DNA of 64,000 nucleotides from Parabacteroides sp. PFB2-10 (GTDB lineage: Bacteria; Bacteroidota; Bacteroidia; Bacteroidales; Tannerellaceae). The DNA lies in NCBI RefSeq assembly GCF_029893085.1, contig NZ_JARXWI010000007.1:62001-126000 (forward strand), written 5' to 3'. Positions 1-8,536 of the stretch are shown in pieces; the stretch's first letter is position 1; the number at the start of each line of letters is the position of its first letter. A model generated the notes under the pieces. That model had not been told where the DNA came from. It was given only the letters and a program-made list of their open reading frames with translations, and searched no databases. The translations under genes were made by a program, and so were the position numbers.

Positions 1-47
1 TAGAAGAAAAGGTAGGGTTGCACTTAAAACCCTCGGGATTTTAAGCA

Positions 48-74
48 TAATTCATAATTCATAATTCATAATTA
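48..74. repeat. ATAATTC heptamer tandem repeat abutting argD start
   Basis: Three ATAATTC heptamers followed by a partial unit (ATAATTA) end two bases before the argD ATG. The same heptamer precedes the GNAT gene at 12990. The repeat fills the ribosome-binding region and no purine-rich Shine-Dalgarno sequence is visible. The first 47 bases hold no recognisable gene; an upstream arginine gene may end just outside the window. Confidence 0.8.
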
Positions 75-76
75 AA

Positions 77-1198
77 ATGCAACTGTTCGACGTATACCCA
101 TTATTTAATATAGAAATTGTCCGGGGGCTGGGCTGTAAGGTCTGGGACTCGGAAGGGACTGAATATCTTGATTTGTATGGAGGCCATGCGGTGATCTCCG
201 TGGGGCATAGCCATCCGGCGTATGTGAAGGCCATTACAGATCAGGTGAATAAATTGGGATTCTATTCCAATTCAGTGATTAACAGCCTGCAACAGACCTT
301 AGCCGATAAATTAGGCAAGGCAAGCGGATACGATGATTATTCGCTCTTTCTGATCAACTCGGGTGCGGAAGCCAATGAAAATGCCCTAAAACTGGCCTCT
401 TTCCATAACGGCAAGAAGCGGGTCTTAGCCTTTGAACATGCTTTCCATGGGCGCACATCGGCGGCTGTACGCGTAACTGATAATCCGAAAATCATTGCTC
501 CGGTCAACGAAGACCTGGCGGTTTCCTATCTGCCGTTGAACGATAGTGTGGCTGTCGAGCAGGAATTACTGAAGGGCGACGTGTCGTCGGTGATTATTGA
601 AGGGATCCAGGGCGTAGGAGGTATTCAATTGCCGACAGATGAGTTTATGCGTGAACTGCGTGCTTTATGTACCAAATACAATGCCTGCCTGATCCTCGAT
701 GAGATACAGTCGGGTTATGGCCGTTGCGGAAAGTTCTTTGCGCATCAATATGCCGGCATTCGTCCGGATCTGATTACGGTGGCCAAAGGGATCGGGAATG
801 GATTTCCGGTGAGCGGTTTACTGATCAGTCCGATGTTCAAGCCGGTATATGGCATGCTGGGCACCACCTTTGGCGGGAACCATCTGGCCTGTGCGGCGGC
901 TATCTCGGTATTGGATATTTTCGAAGAGGAAAACCTGATTGAAAATGCGGCCAAAGTGGGCGAATACCTAATGGAAGAGCTATTGCAACTCCCCGGCATC
1001 AAAGAGGTGCGCGGACGGGGATTGATGATCGGTATTGAGTTTGAAGAGTCAATCAAAGAGGTGCGTTCACGCCTGTTATTCGAAGAAAAAGTATTTACCG
1101 GTGTCGCCGGCACCAACACCATACGCTTGCTCCCTCCCCTCTGCCTGACAATGGAAGAGGCGGAAACGTTCTTGAAGAAGTTCAGGAAGTTGGTATAA
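77..1198 (+). CDS. argD: Acetylornithine/succinylornithine aminotransferase
   Basis: Class III PLP-dependent aminotransferase of arginine synthesis: it moves an amino group from glutamate to N-acyl-glutamate semialdehyde to form N-acylornithine in the cytosol. Seen: a GGHAVISVGHSHP block near residue 37, SGAEANE for cofactor phosphate binding, LILDEIQSGYGR with Asp208 expected to contact the pyridine nitrogen, and Lys237 in TVAKGIGNGFP as the expected Schiff-base lysine. 373 residues is a usual length. Some Bacteroides use succinylated intermediates, so the acyl group is left open. The ATG at 77 follows a heptamer repeat without a clear Shine-Dalgarno. The gene ends convergently with the TPR gene across a long hairpin. 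Confidence 0.9.
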   Translation: MQLFDVYPLFNIEIVRGLGCKVWDSEGTEYLDLYGGHAVISVGHSHPAYVKAITDQVNKLGFYSNSVINSLQQTLADKLGKASGYDDYSLFLINSGAEANENALKLASFHNGKKRVLAFEHAFHGRTSAAVRVTDNPKIIAPVNEDLAVSYLPLNDSVAVEQELLKGDVSSVIIEGIQGVGGIQLPTDEFMRELRALCTKYNACLILDEIQSGYGRCGKFFAHQYAGIRPDLITVAKGIGNGFPVSGLLISPMFKPVYGMLGTTFGGNHLACAAAISVLDIFEEENLIENAAKVGEYLMEELLQLPGIKEVRGRGLMIGIEFEESIKEVRSRLLFEEKVFTGVAGTNTIRLLPPLCLTMEEAETFLKKFRKLV

Positions 1199-1205
1199 TA
1201 TAGAG

Positions 1206-1317
1206 AAGTCAGGGAAGTTAAAGAAGTCAGAGAAGCAAGAAGTCACAATTTCATCCTTCTCTGACTTCTTACTTCTTTGACTTCTTACTTCTCTGACTTC
1301 TTTAACTTCTCTGACTT
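1206..1317. terminator. Long hairpin built from GAAGTYARA repeats
   Basis: The arms 1206-1243 and 1280-1317 are inverted copies of 38 bases with two mismatches. Each arm is made of degenerate 9-bp units of the form GAAGTYARA. The element lies between the convergent stops of argD (1198) and the TPR gene (1319), so it could terminate both transcripts. A related stretch without an opposite arm is at 40514-40550. Confidence 0.7.
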
Positions 1318-1318
1318 T

Positions 1319-2140
1319 TTACTTCTCTTCCACCAATAATTCTTTCAGCTTTTGCTGATCATAGCCCAGTTCGATGGCTTTGGTGAAATCGACCATGGCG
1401 GCTTCCTTTTCATACTGACCCAGTTTCGCTTTTCCACGGAGTACATGCAGGAAGGCGGAGGGTTGAGTTTCGATAAATAGCTTATTGATATCCGCCAAGG
1501 CACGGGCATATTTCCCCATTTGAATATAAAGGTCTGCCCGACCTTCATAGAGACTCCAGTCGCGTGGTGCTTTTTCGATCAGGTAATTATAGATTCGCTC
1601 ACTATCGTCATAATTGCCCCGCATCTTTTCCAGGAGGGCATACCCCACACGTCCACGTATCGTCTTGTCATTGATCTCCAATATACGCTCGAAATCATCT
1701 TCGGCAGCCAGGTAGTTGCCCTCTTCCAGGTAAAGCAAACCGCGGAAATAATGCGCCTCTTCATTCAACGGTTGCAGTTCGAGAAGCACCGTATAGTCAC
1801 CAATTGCCAGTTCTTTCTGCCCCAGATCCACATAGAGGCTGGCACGGTTTTCAAGCAAACCTACATTGTTCGGCACACGTGCCAACGCCGCCGTATACGA
1901 ATGGAGGGCTGCTTCCGGTTTGCCTTGCATGCGCTGCACGGTTCCCAGATTGGTCAATAAAGCAAAGTTCCCCGGATTGGCCGGTTCCTCTTTCAACGCA
2001 TTCTCCAGACATTCTTCCGCACAGGCAAGGTCATTCGCTTCCAGACAATCGAAGCTTTTATTCACCCATTCTTCGTAAGTCTGTGCATGCATCGCCCCCG
2101 TAGAGAAGATGCATATTATCATCATTGTCAATATTCGCAT
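1319..2140 (-). CDS. Secreted tetratricopeptide-repeat protein
   Basis: A 273-residue protein with an N-terminal signal peptide (hydrophobic run then GAMHAQ) followed by helical repeats spaced by about 34 residues, as in TPR proteins: NPGNFALLTNLGTVQRMQGK, NVGLLENRASLYVDLGQ, NEEAHYFRGLLYLEEGN and DWSLYEGRADLYIQMGK are recognisable units. It is expected in the periplasm as a protein-interaction scaffold; the partner is unknown. An in-frame start 17 codons upstream exists, but the ATG at 2140 begins the signal peptide directly and lies 23 bases after a TAnnTTTG box, so it is preferred. Confidence 0.8.
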   Translation of the reverse strand: MRILTMMIICIFSTGAMHAQTYEEWVNKSFDCLEANDLACAEECLENALKEEPANPGNFALLTNLGTVQRMQGKPEAALHSYTAALARVPNNVGLLENRASLYVDLGQKELAIGDYTVLLELQPLNEEAHYFRGLLYLEEGNYLAAEDDFERILEINDKTIRGRVGYALLEKMRGNYDDSERIYNYLIEKAPRDWSLYEGRADLYIQMGKYARALADINKLFIETQPSAFLHVLRGKAKLGQYEKEAAMVDFTKAIELGYDQQKLKELLVEEK

Positions 2141-2153
2141 AGTATACCTATTT

Positions 2154-2190
2154 ATTTGCCGGCAAATGTACATGAATTTTCCCGGAATCA
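2154..2190 (-). promoter_or_regulatory. Candidate promoter with overlapping palindrome, TPR gene
   Basis: On the minus strand a TACATTTG box (2163-2170) matches the Bacteroidetes -7 consensus TAnnTTTG, with a GTTG about 19 bases upstream as a poor -33. A perfect 14-bp palindrome, ATTTGCCGGCAAAT (2154-2167), overlaps the box and could be an operator. Confidence 0.45.
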
Positions 2191-2222
2191 ACCTCCGCTT
2201 TCACGTTGTACAGGTCTTTATA

Positions 2223-5200
2223 TCAATCTTTAACATCCAGCCTACTGCCTTCGGTATGCGACACAAACTCGGGTGCATACAAACATTGGATCGTCGTAAT
2301 GCCAGCGGCGTAATTACCTGTCCGGGTCACATATACGGGATATTCGACCACAAAGGTGCCTTTCGGAAGCCTTTCGAAGAAGAGGTTTTCGGACACATCC
2401 TTCGGTGACTGATAGAACCATACGCCATCGCGCGAGCGACTACCCGAGAGTTGTGCAGCAGGCTCGAAACATCCCGCGCGCAGGTCCTTCAGATAAACAT
2501 AATTCATTTCGCGATCCGTACGGATGGTCAGGCGAACAATCACCCTGTCCCCTACCCTCAGTTGGTGGTTATCCACCGGTCTGATCTGACGCTCCTTGCC
2601 GTTGTTGGTCTCCACAAAGAGTTTTTTCTCCACATTCAATACCCCTTTCTGGCCTTTCACCTGATCGACCGGTGCAAAATACTGACTGTAAACAGCACCC
2701 CAGGCCGGCGAACCGCCCTCTTTACGAACAATCAAGGCATCGGACAGGCCTGTCAACTCGGCTCCCGAGAGCGTCTCTTTCAGATAGCCTGTGGCAATCT
2801 CCCCGTCGGATGTCGTATAATTCTTCGTGCCCCACTGCACTGTAACCTTATTATCCGTACTCAACCAATCGCTTCCTGTCAACAAAATGGCGTGGATCGC
2901 ATTCAGCGTTGCCGGAGTCGATTCCCAGTTTTGCGTCCGTTTCTCGTTCAACAACCATTGTTTCATATTGTCTGTCTCCACCTTGTTCGCATCGATTTCG
3001 TGGAATGCCAGCATCAACAGGCTATGGGTATCGATCGGAGAGGTGAAGAAACTGATACCGCGACGGTTATTCGCCCAGTACATACCCTGGGGTTCCGATA
3101 CGGTGGCTGTCTTGCGCAACCAGGCAAGAATGGTTTGTGCTACCTCCTTCTTGCCATTACGATGCATGAGTAGCGCCACCTGTCCCTTCTCATAAAGGGA
3201 TAGTTTTTCCCAGTTTTTCTCTGCCTGATTGGTATAGAAACGAATCGCTTCGCGGGCGCTTCCATCCTCCGGTATATCCCGGTAGCTGCTGCGCACATAG
3301 AGGAACTCGATGATATCCGATGTCGGAATAGCCTTTTCCCATTCTGTATCCTGTTTCTTCAGCCATTCATAGCTTTTAGCAATGCTCTTGTCCAAGTAAC
3401 GCAAGGCACTTATCTGCATGCGCTTCTCCTGTTCGTTGTATTGCACGCTACCCATCTGAGTCAACGCGCTCATACCTTTCAATATGGAGAGTGTCATCGA
3501 TCTGTTCGGCATAAAGCCTTTGAACCATCCCCAGCCGCCGTCTTCCATTTGCTGGTCGAGAAGCTGTTGCATCGCCTGCTGCCGCAGGTCGTTCGCCCGG
3601 TTGGTGTCAAACAGCAGAGCCAATCGTTGTTTACGTTCTGATTCATCCTCCGCCTCCATCACCCAAGGTGTCTCTTCCAACAGGATATTCTTCAGTTCTT
3701 CATTCTTCTCCAGGTTCGACAAAAGCGTTTCTACGTTTCCTCCTTGCGCCGTCCACTGGGCAATCACCTGCTGAATGCGCGGATGCGCCTGCGCGATAGA
3801 GGTTGCCAATGTATTGGTGTAATAAACAGCAAACCAGGAAAGAATATCGTCATTTTGCGGCGCTTGCAATGTTGACAAGGCCTGCACGGCATACCATACC
3901 GGATTGGCACTCACCTCCAGGGTCATGCGGAAAGGCGAGCTGCCTTTTGGTTGGTTGAGTTTCACCTGCTGCGGGTCGTTTTCTTTCAGGTAGAAAGGCT
4001 GGCTCTCCGTTACCAGGATGCGTCCGGGCAAGATAGGCAAGATATGTTGTTCGCCATCGCTTCCGGCATCCGCGTCGGCCATAATACGCACGCCTATCAG
4101 ATCCATTCCGGAAGGAACATCCACTGTCCAATGGGCTTTCGCTTGCCCCTTGGCTGCCAGGCGAAACGATTGTTCGGCGGTATTCATTCCGTTGATCGGC
4201 TGATTGGTAGCCGGATCAAACCACTCCAGGCGCACTTTACCCTGCAACGCCTCCTCTGTTTGCGACAAAAGCTGCGTAGAAATGGTGATCTTATCGCCTT
4301 CACGCAGGAAGCGCGGCAACGACGGCAATACCATAAACGGCTTGGAAGTAATCACATTCTCAGTCATTTGCCCGTATTTCAAGTCTTTGGTATGGGCAAT
4401 AGCCTGCAGTTTCCAGCTTGTATTGCTTTCGGGTATTGTGAAGCTAACGATCAGGTCGCCCGCTTCGTTGGTCAATAACGACGGGAAGAAGAAAGCCGTT
4501 TCGTTGAAGTTCGTACGCAGTTGGGGCAATGTTTCATTTTTGTTTTCGCTTCCACCTGTGGCACTTTCCGTAGTAGCTTGATCTTCCTTTGTGGCCGCAT
4601 TATCCGAAACAGCGTACAACATATCGCCGGCATCCTCCATTTCCTTTCCGACCACCGACGACTTCATCTGAAGCCCCCTCCCGACCACAATTCTTTCGCC
4701 AGCACCATAACCCATATTCATAATACCCTGCCAGTCAATCCGGTCGAATTGCCAGCTATCCACCTTCACATGATTGGCTCTGGCTGATTTGCTCTGATAG
4801 GAGAAGTTGTGGCCAGTGCCCAAGGCAAAGCGGGGTGCCTGCAGATAGATATGGCGTTCGGGAGCAAAATACCACTCAAACGGCACGATCTGATCCAACG
4901 AGCTATCATACATACCCGCCAACACCTCTGCCGAAACAGCCAATGAGTCGCTGTCGGTGATACGGAATTTCCAGGTTTCCTGACTGCCCGGCAACAGACG
5001 ATCACGGAATGTTTCCGGACGAATCGTTAGTTTCCGGTCGGGCAACGCGCGTTTGATCGGGATCTGCGTCACAAAGAGTTCCCCCTCCTTCAGGTAGGTC
5101 AGGCTGACCATCACCCCGTCGCCGTAGCTTTCCCGGAACGGCAGTTTGAAGGTTCTGTTTTCGTTATTAAGCACCAAACGCTCTTTTTGGATACGTTTGT

Positions 5201-7859
5201 TGTTTTGGAATACTTCATACAGTACGTATGCCGCTTCGCGAGATGTACCGAATGTCCATTCGGCTGTTTCGCCCGGCTGGCAAACTGTTTTCGTCTCGAT
5301 CAGCCAGTTGTTGGTTACGATAGGCGGGCGTTTATCGTCTATGGCGTAGAGGACAAAGTCCTGTTCCGTTTCCACCATTCTGCCTTTACTGTCTTTTGCT
5401 TCCAACCGGATGCGGTAACGCCCCGAAGCCATCGCTGCAAACAGCGACGGATCGATCGCTTCCCCGGACTGGAAGTTGCCGCTGGCGGCTGTTATTCCTT
5501 CTTTGAAGGTGGTAGCCTTGTTTGTTTCTTCCTTTTCCTCCGTTAAAGCAACAAGGCGGAAGGTGCCTTTTGCCACGGCGGGTTCGCCATTGAGCAGTTG
5601 AGCCGTTACCTGTGCATTCGCCTTTTTCTTATCCACCTTATCGGCCAACCCAACGGAAAGCGTCATGCTGGCTTCGCCAACCGGGAAGCTATAGGCTGTC
5701 TCCTGTGTCTCTCCTTTGCTATCGGTCACCGTTGCAATGAGCTCAAAACGATAGAACTGCCGCCAGAAGTTCGTACTGCTTTCTGTTTTCTCCGGGCGGA
5801 AAGCGACTGAGAAACCACCATCTACACCTACACTTGTCACCCCCTGGGCTACCTGTTCTTCGCGGAATCCTCCCCGGTAGAGCCAGAAAGGACGGCGAAC
5901 GATTCGCCAAGTCACCTCACCCTCCTGCAGAGCCACGCCCGAGAAGGTCTCCGCCTTTCCACGCAGCGTCACTTCATCACCAAAGGCCACCTCCTCTTTG
6001 ATCGGTTCCACCTCCACTCGAAAGGTAGGACGTTTGTATTCTTCCACCCGGAACCAGGTAGAACCAACTCCCTCTACCAACAGGGTGAACGCTCCCGCCA
6101 ACGCCTGTTTGGGCAGGGTGAACTCACCGTGGAAAGAGCCGAATGCATTGGTGCGTACCTTTTGCTGGCTGACCTCTTTGTCATTGGCATCACGCAAGGT
6201 CACTTTATATTCTTTGTTTGCCACAATCGTAGCTTGCTCTTTATTCAGTTGCCAGGCTATCCCTTTGTAGAACACATTCTGTCCCGGGCGATAGATGCCT
6301 CGGTCGGTAAACAACGAGAGGTTAGTCGTAGATGGTTCTGAACGATCCGCGCCATATTCCGGATAGAGCATGGTGAAGCGCGACGAGGTATCCTTGCCTG
6401 AAGTAGCCTGGAAGGCATAGATTTTATCATTTTTCGGGATAATAGCGACCCCTTCTTTATCGGTCTTCACGACACCCATCTCTTTCAGATCGCGTCGTTT
6501 ATCGCCATAATAGGTCACCGATACCCCCTGAAGCGGCTTTCCGCTTTGCAGATCAAGTACCAATACCTCTTGCCCTCCGGCCTCGCTCCGACGCGTTACC
6601 GCTGCCAGATGGGTCACACTGACAGTATGCGAAACAGTCACATGCTCTTTCTCTGCCGAAAAAGAGAGGTCGTATATGCCGGTTTCCGGTAATTCGATCT
6701 GAAGCATCGTACTCTTCACACTATACGGATTGGATGCATCCAGGTCGAACGAGATCTTTTTATAGACCTCCCCTTTCTGCGAGTCTTTGTCGGAACGGTA
6801 GCCCGTCAACTCAATCGCCTTTGTTTGGCTCTTGTAGATCGTTACCGTTATCTTTTTCATATTGCGATAGGAAAAAGGAATCAGCATGGTCTCGCCCGGA
6901 TAGGCCGTTTGTGGCACGACCGATGAGATATATGGTCTTGTCAGGTTATCTAAATAATTCTTTGCCAACCCGATCCGTTCATAGTGAGGAAAAAGCGCAA
7001 CCGTTTCTTTTACCAATTCATATTGAAGAGCCATAAGGGAATCGCGGTTCTCGGTATACGCCTTGGCATATTCCCATTGTTCCACTTTCGCCATGCGCAC
7101 CTCCACGGAGAAATCATCGTTCGCATATTTTTCGAGCAATTTATCTAATGCCTGCCCATAGGCCTGGCAGGCTGCTTCCGTCCGGTTCTGGTTGTATTGG
7201 AAAGCCAGGTAGTCGAGTTCGACCATCCATGTCGCCTGCCGGTTATTATCACTATGGCGGAATTGCAACCATTGTTGGTAGATCTCTTCCGACGGTCTTC
7301 GCTCTATCGCCCGCTGCATCAGAAAATCATACAGTGTCGGACGGAAAAACGGAGCGTCTTTCCCTTTCTCCATCATCTCGGCAAACAGCGTCGCCGGTGT
7401 CTTTTGCAAAACAGAAGCCGGCTGCAGGGATAGACGAATATGTTCTTTTATCTTTTCTTCAAACAGGTTACCGCTCCATTCGCGCATATCTTCCGGCTGG
7501 TATCCGGTGATAGCCGTGCGCTGATCGAAGCGCCAACGGTTGCGCATATAATAGTTATCATACATCTCCGCGGCCATCGAATGAAGCATCGCCTGTGAAG
7601 CTGCTCCCGGATGGGTAGCCAACAGGGTTTCTATTTCGCCGATCAGTTCCGGAAAACGATCTCCGTCTTTTTCCAGTTCATCCTTCATACGGCTGATCTG
7701 TTCTTTTAAAACCGAAGGGGATATCTCTTCATTATACACTATTTCCATGTTCGATTGGGGGGATTCTTTCGTTGATTGGGCAGACCCGCATCCGGTTGCT
7801 GTCATCAAAGACAGGTAACTCACTAATAATACGGCCGCCATACTTGCGCTCTTCTTCAT
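2223..7859 (-). CDS. Alpha-2-macroglobulin family lipoprotein, no thioester motif
   Basis: A very large envelope lipoprotein (1878 residues from the ATG at 7859). The signal ends in the lipobox TATGC with Cys24 as lipidation site; an upstream in-frame start would add 10 residues. The middle holds MG-type beta domains (for example TDRGIYRPGQNVFYKG, typical of MG2), then an A2M core (SWKLQAIAHTKDLKYGQ) and an alpha-helical thioester-like domain with DGGWGWFKGFMPNRSMT. Bacterial relatives trap attacking proteases and often carry CxEQ in this domain. Here the aligned place reads APQNDDILSW (about 3841-3860) and no CxEQ is seen anywhere, so covalent trapping is not expected. No pbpC neighbour is present. 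Confidence 0.85.
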   Translation of the reverse strand: MKKSASMAAVLLVSYLSLMTATGCGSAQSTKESPQSNMEIVYNEEISPSVLKEQISRMKDELEKDGDRFPELIGEIETLLATHPGAASQAMLHSMAAEMYDNYYMRNRWRFDQRTAITGYQPEDMREWSGNLFEEKIKEHIRLSLQPASVLQKTPATLFAEMMEKGKDAPFFRPTLYDFLMQRAIERRPSEEIYQQWLQFRHSDNNRQATWMVELDYLAFQYNQNRTEAACQAYGQALDKLLEKYANDDFSVEVRMAKVEQWEYAKAYTENRDSLMALQYELVKETVALFPHYERIGLAKNYLDNLTRPYISSVVPQTAYPGETMLIPFSYRNMKKITVTIYKSQTKAIELTGYRSDKDSQKGEVYKKISFDLDASNPYSVKSTMLQIELPETGIYDLSFSAEKEHVTVSHTVSVTHLAAVTRRSEAGGQEVLVLDLQSGKPLQGVSVTYYGDKRRDLKEMGVVKTDKEGVAIIPKNDKIYAFQATSGKDTSSRFTMLYPEYGADRSEPSTTNLSLFTDRGIYRPGQNVFYKGIAWQLNKEQATIVANKEYKVTLRDANDKEVSQQKVRTNAFGSFHGEFTLPKQALAGAFTLLVEGVGSTWFRVEEYKRPTFRVEVEPIKEEVAFGDEVTLRGKAETFSGVALQEGEVTWRIVRRPFWLYRGGFREEQVAQGVTSVGVDGGFSVAFRPEKTESSTNFWRQFYRFELIATVTDSKGETQETAYSFPVGEASMTLSVGLADKVDKKKANAQVTAQLLNGEPAVAKGTFRLVALTEEKEETNKATTFKEGITAASGNFQSGEAIDPSLFAAMASGRYRIRLEAKDSKGRMVETEQDFVLYAIDDKRPPIVTNNWLIETKTVCQPGETAEWTFGTSREAAYVLYEVFQNNKRIQKERLVLNNENRTFKLPFRESYGDGVMVSLTYLKEGELFVTQIPIKRALPDRKLTIRPETFRDRLLPGSQETWKFRITDSDSLAVSAEVLAGMYDSSLDQIVPFEWYFAPERHIYLQAPRFALGTGHNFSYQSKSARANHVKVDSWQFDRIDWQGIMNMGYGAGERIVVGRGLQMKSSVVGKEMEDAGDMLYAVSDNAATKEDQATTESATGGSENKNETLPQLRTNFNETAFFFPSLLTNEAGDLIVSFTIPESNTSWKLQAIAHTKDLKYGQMTENVITSKPFMVLPSLPRFLREGDKITISTQLLSQTEEALQGKVRLEWFDPATNQPINGMNTAEQSFRLAAKGQAKAHWTVDVPSGMDLIGVRIMADADAGSDGEQHILPILPGRILVTESQPFYLKENDPQQVKLNQPKGSSPFRMTLEVSANPVWYAVQALSTLQAPQNDDILSWFAVYYTNTLATSIAQAHPRIQQVIAQWTAQGGNVETLLSNLEKNEELKNILLEETPWVMEAEDESERKQRLALLFDTNRANDLRQQAMQQLLDQQMEDGGWGWFKGFMPNRSMTLSILKGMSALTQMGSVQYNEQEKRMQISALRYLDKSIAKSYEWLKKQDTEWEKAIPTSDIIEFLYVRSSYRDIPEDGSAREAIRFYTNQAEKNWEKLSLYEKGQVALLMHRNGKKEVAQTILAWLRKTATVSEPQGMYWANNRRGISFFTSPIDTHSLLMLAFHEIDANKVETDNMKQWLLNEKRTQNWESTPATLNAIHAILLTGSDWLSTDNKVTVQWGTKNYTTSDGEIATGYLKETLSGAELTGLSDALIVRKEGGSPAWGAVYSQYFAPVDQVKGQKGVLNVEKKLFVETNNGKERQIRPVDNHQLRVGDRVIVRLTIRTDREMNYVYLKDLRAGCFEPAAQLSGSRSRDGVWFYQSPKDVSENLFFERLPKGTFVVEYPVYVTRTGNYAAGITTIQCLYAPEFVSHTEGSRLDVKD

Positions 7860-8064
7860 ATCACTTTTGTTTATACATGAAACAATCATCTTTCCTATAT
7901 AGATACCATTTGAACGTAAAAGAATGTAAATTATTTGTTAATAAGAAGTAAAAGGGTGGAAAGGCAGGAAAGTTGAGGGTGAAACCCTCTCTTTCAAATA
8001 GAGGAAATTAGCGACATTCTGTCAGCCGCCTTCATCGTTCTGAAACCGCGAAAACTAAAAAACC
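7860..8064. other. Leader and spacer upstream of the macroglobulin gene
   Basis: Non-coding. It contains a small hairpin GAGGGT-GAA-ACCCTC (7975-7989) and a CCTCT/AGAGG pair just after it. A weak TACGTTCA box at about 7910-7917 on the minus strand could serve the macroglobulin gene, but it departs from the -7 consensus. Confidence 0.4.
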
Positions 8065-8240
8065 AAGTGTAAGCAATAGCTACCCTTTTTGTAACTAAAT
8101 GGGAGTCTTACACTTACAATCCGAATTGTTAAAAAGTGTTTCTCCCGGGAGTTTTTCTTCAAAGTCCCGGGATTTTGGCGAAATTCTCCCGCCGAAATAT
8201 CAAAATGCTATTTTGTGTTTTTTAAAAGACGGGGGTTGTT
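8065..8240 (+). repeat. Dispersed CTCCCGGGAG element, copy A
   Basis: One of four related intergenic elements. In order: a hairpin with AAGTGTAAG (8065-8073) and CTTACACTT (8107-8115), the block GTTAAAAAGTGTTTCTCC, the palindrome CTCCCGGGAG (8142-8151), an AAAGTCCCGGGA variant, a CTCCCGCCGAAAT block, and a T-rich end. It lies between divergent genes, in the same direction as the hexokinase gene. Short open frames across it are not credible genes. Confidence 0.8.
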
Positions 8241-8288
8241 TGTGTTTGGCAAAGCGTATGGTTGCGCCAAAATGGCAGAAGGCTTAGG

Positions 8289-8433
8289 GACTTTTTCAAT
8301 TAGTTCGACCTCTTCGAGGCCGAGGAAAGATCTGTTCTCCTTTCCCCATGTTCCGCGATGCTTCACATGGGGTTTATCAACGTGATGCGTCTTCGACGCA
8401 CACAATGAACAACCCTTAGAGGCGGTTATCCTC
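8289..8433. repeat. Cluster of short hairpins, REP-like
   Basis: Three compact hairpins in a row: CCTC-TTC-GAGG (8309-8319), CCCCATGT/ACATGGGG (8344-8372, 13-base loop) and TGCGTC-TTC-GACGCA (8386-8400), followed by an AACC/GGTT pair. An open frame of 78 codons crosses it on the minus strand, but its sequence follows the hairpins rather than a protein fold. The look is that of repetitive extragenic palindromes; I recall similar text in other Bacteroidales genomes but cannot verify this here. Confidence 0.55.
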
Positions 8434-8475
8434 AAATAAAACACCCCCTCAAATTGTGTATTTGAAAAATACTTT

Positions 8476-8500
8476 GGATCTTTGGAGTTTCAAAGGATCC
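8476..8500. promoter_or_regulatory. Imperfect inverted repeat upstream of hexokinase
   Basis: GGATCTTTG (8476-8484) and CAAAGGATCC (8491-8500) form an inverted repeat with one bulged base, 36 bases upstream of the hexokinase ATG. It could be an operator or a leader hairpin; no function can be assigned. Confidence 0.3.
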
Positions 8501-8536
8501 CTTGTTATACCATTATCTAATAATAAATAAATATTC

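Noticed and set aside
745-1122. Open frames inside argD and other long genes on the opposite strand
   Set aside because: They are shadows of genes with clear family motifs and have no start signals of their own.
8208-8444. Open frame of 78 codons on the minus strand upstream of hexokinase
   Set aside because: It spans two repeat elements and its codons follow their hairpins; no promoter, no start context and no protein fold are visible.
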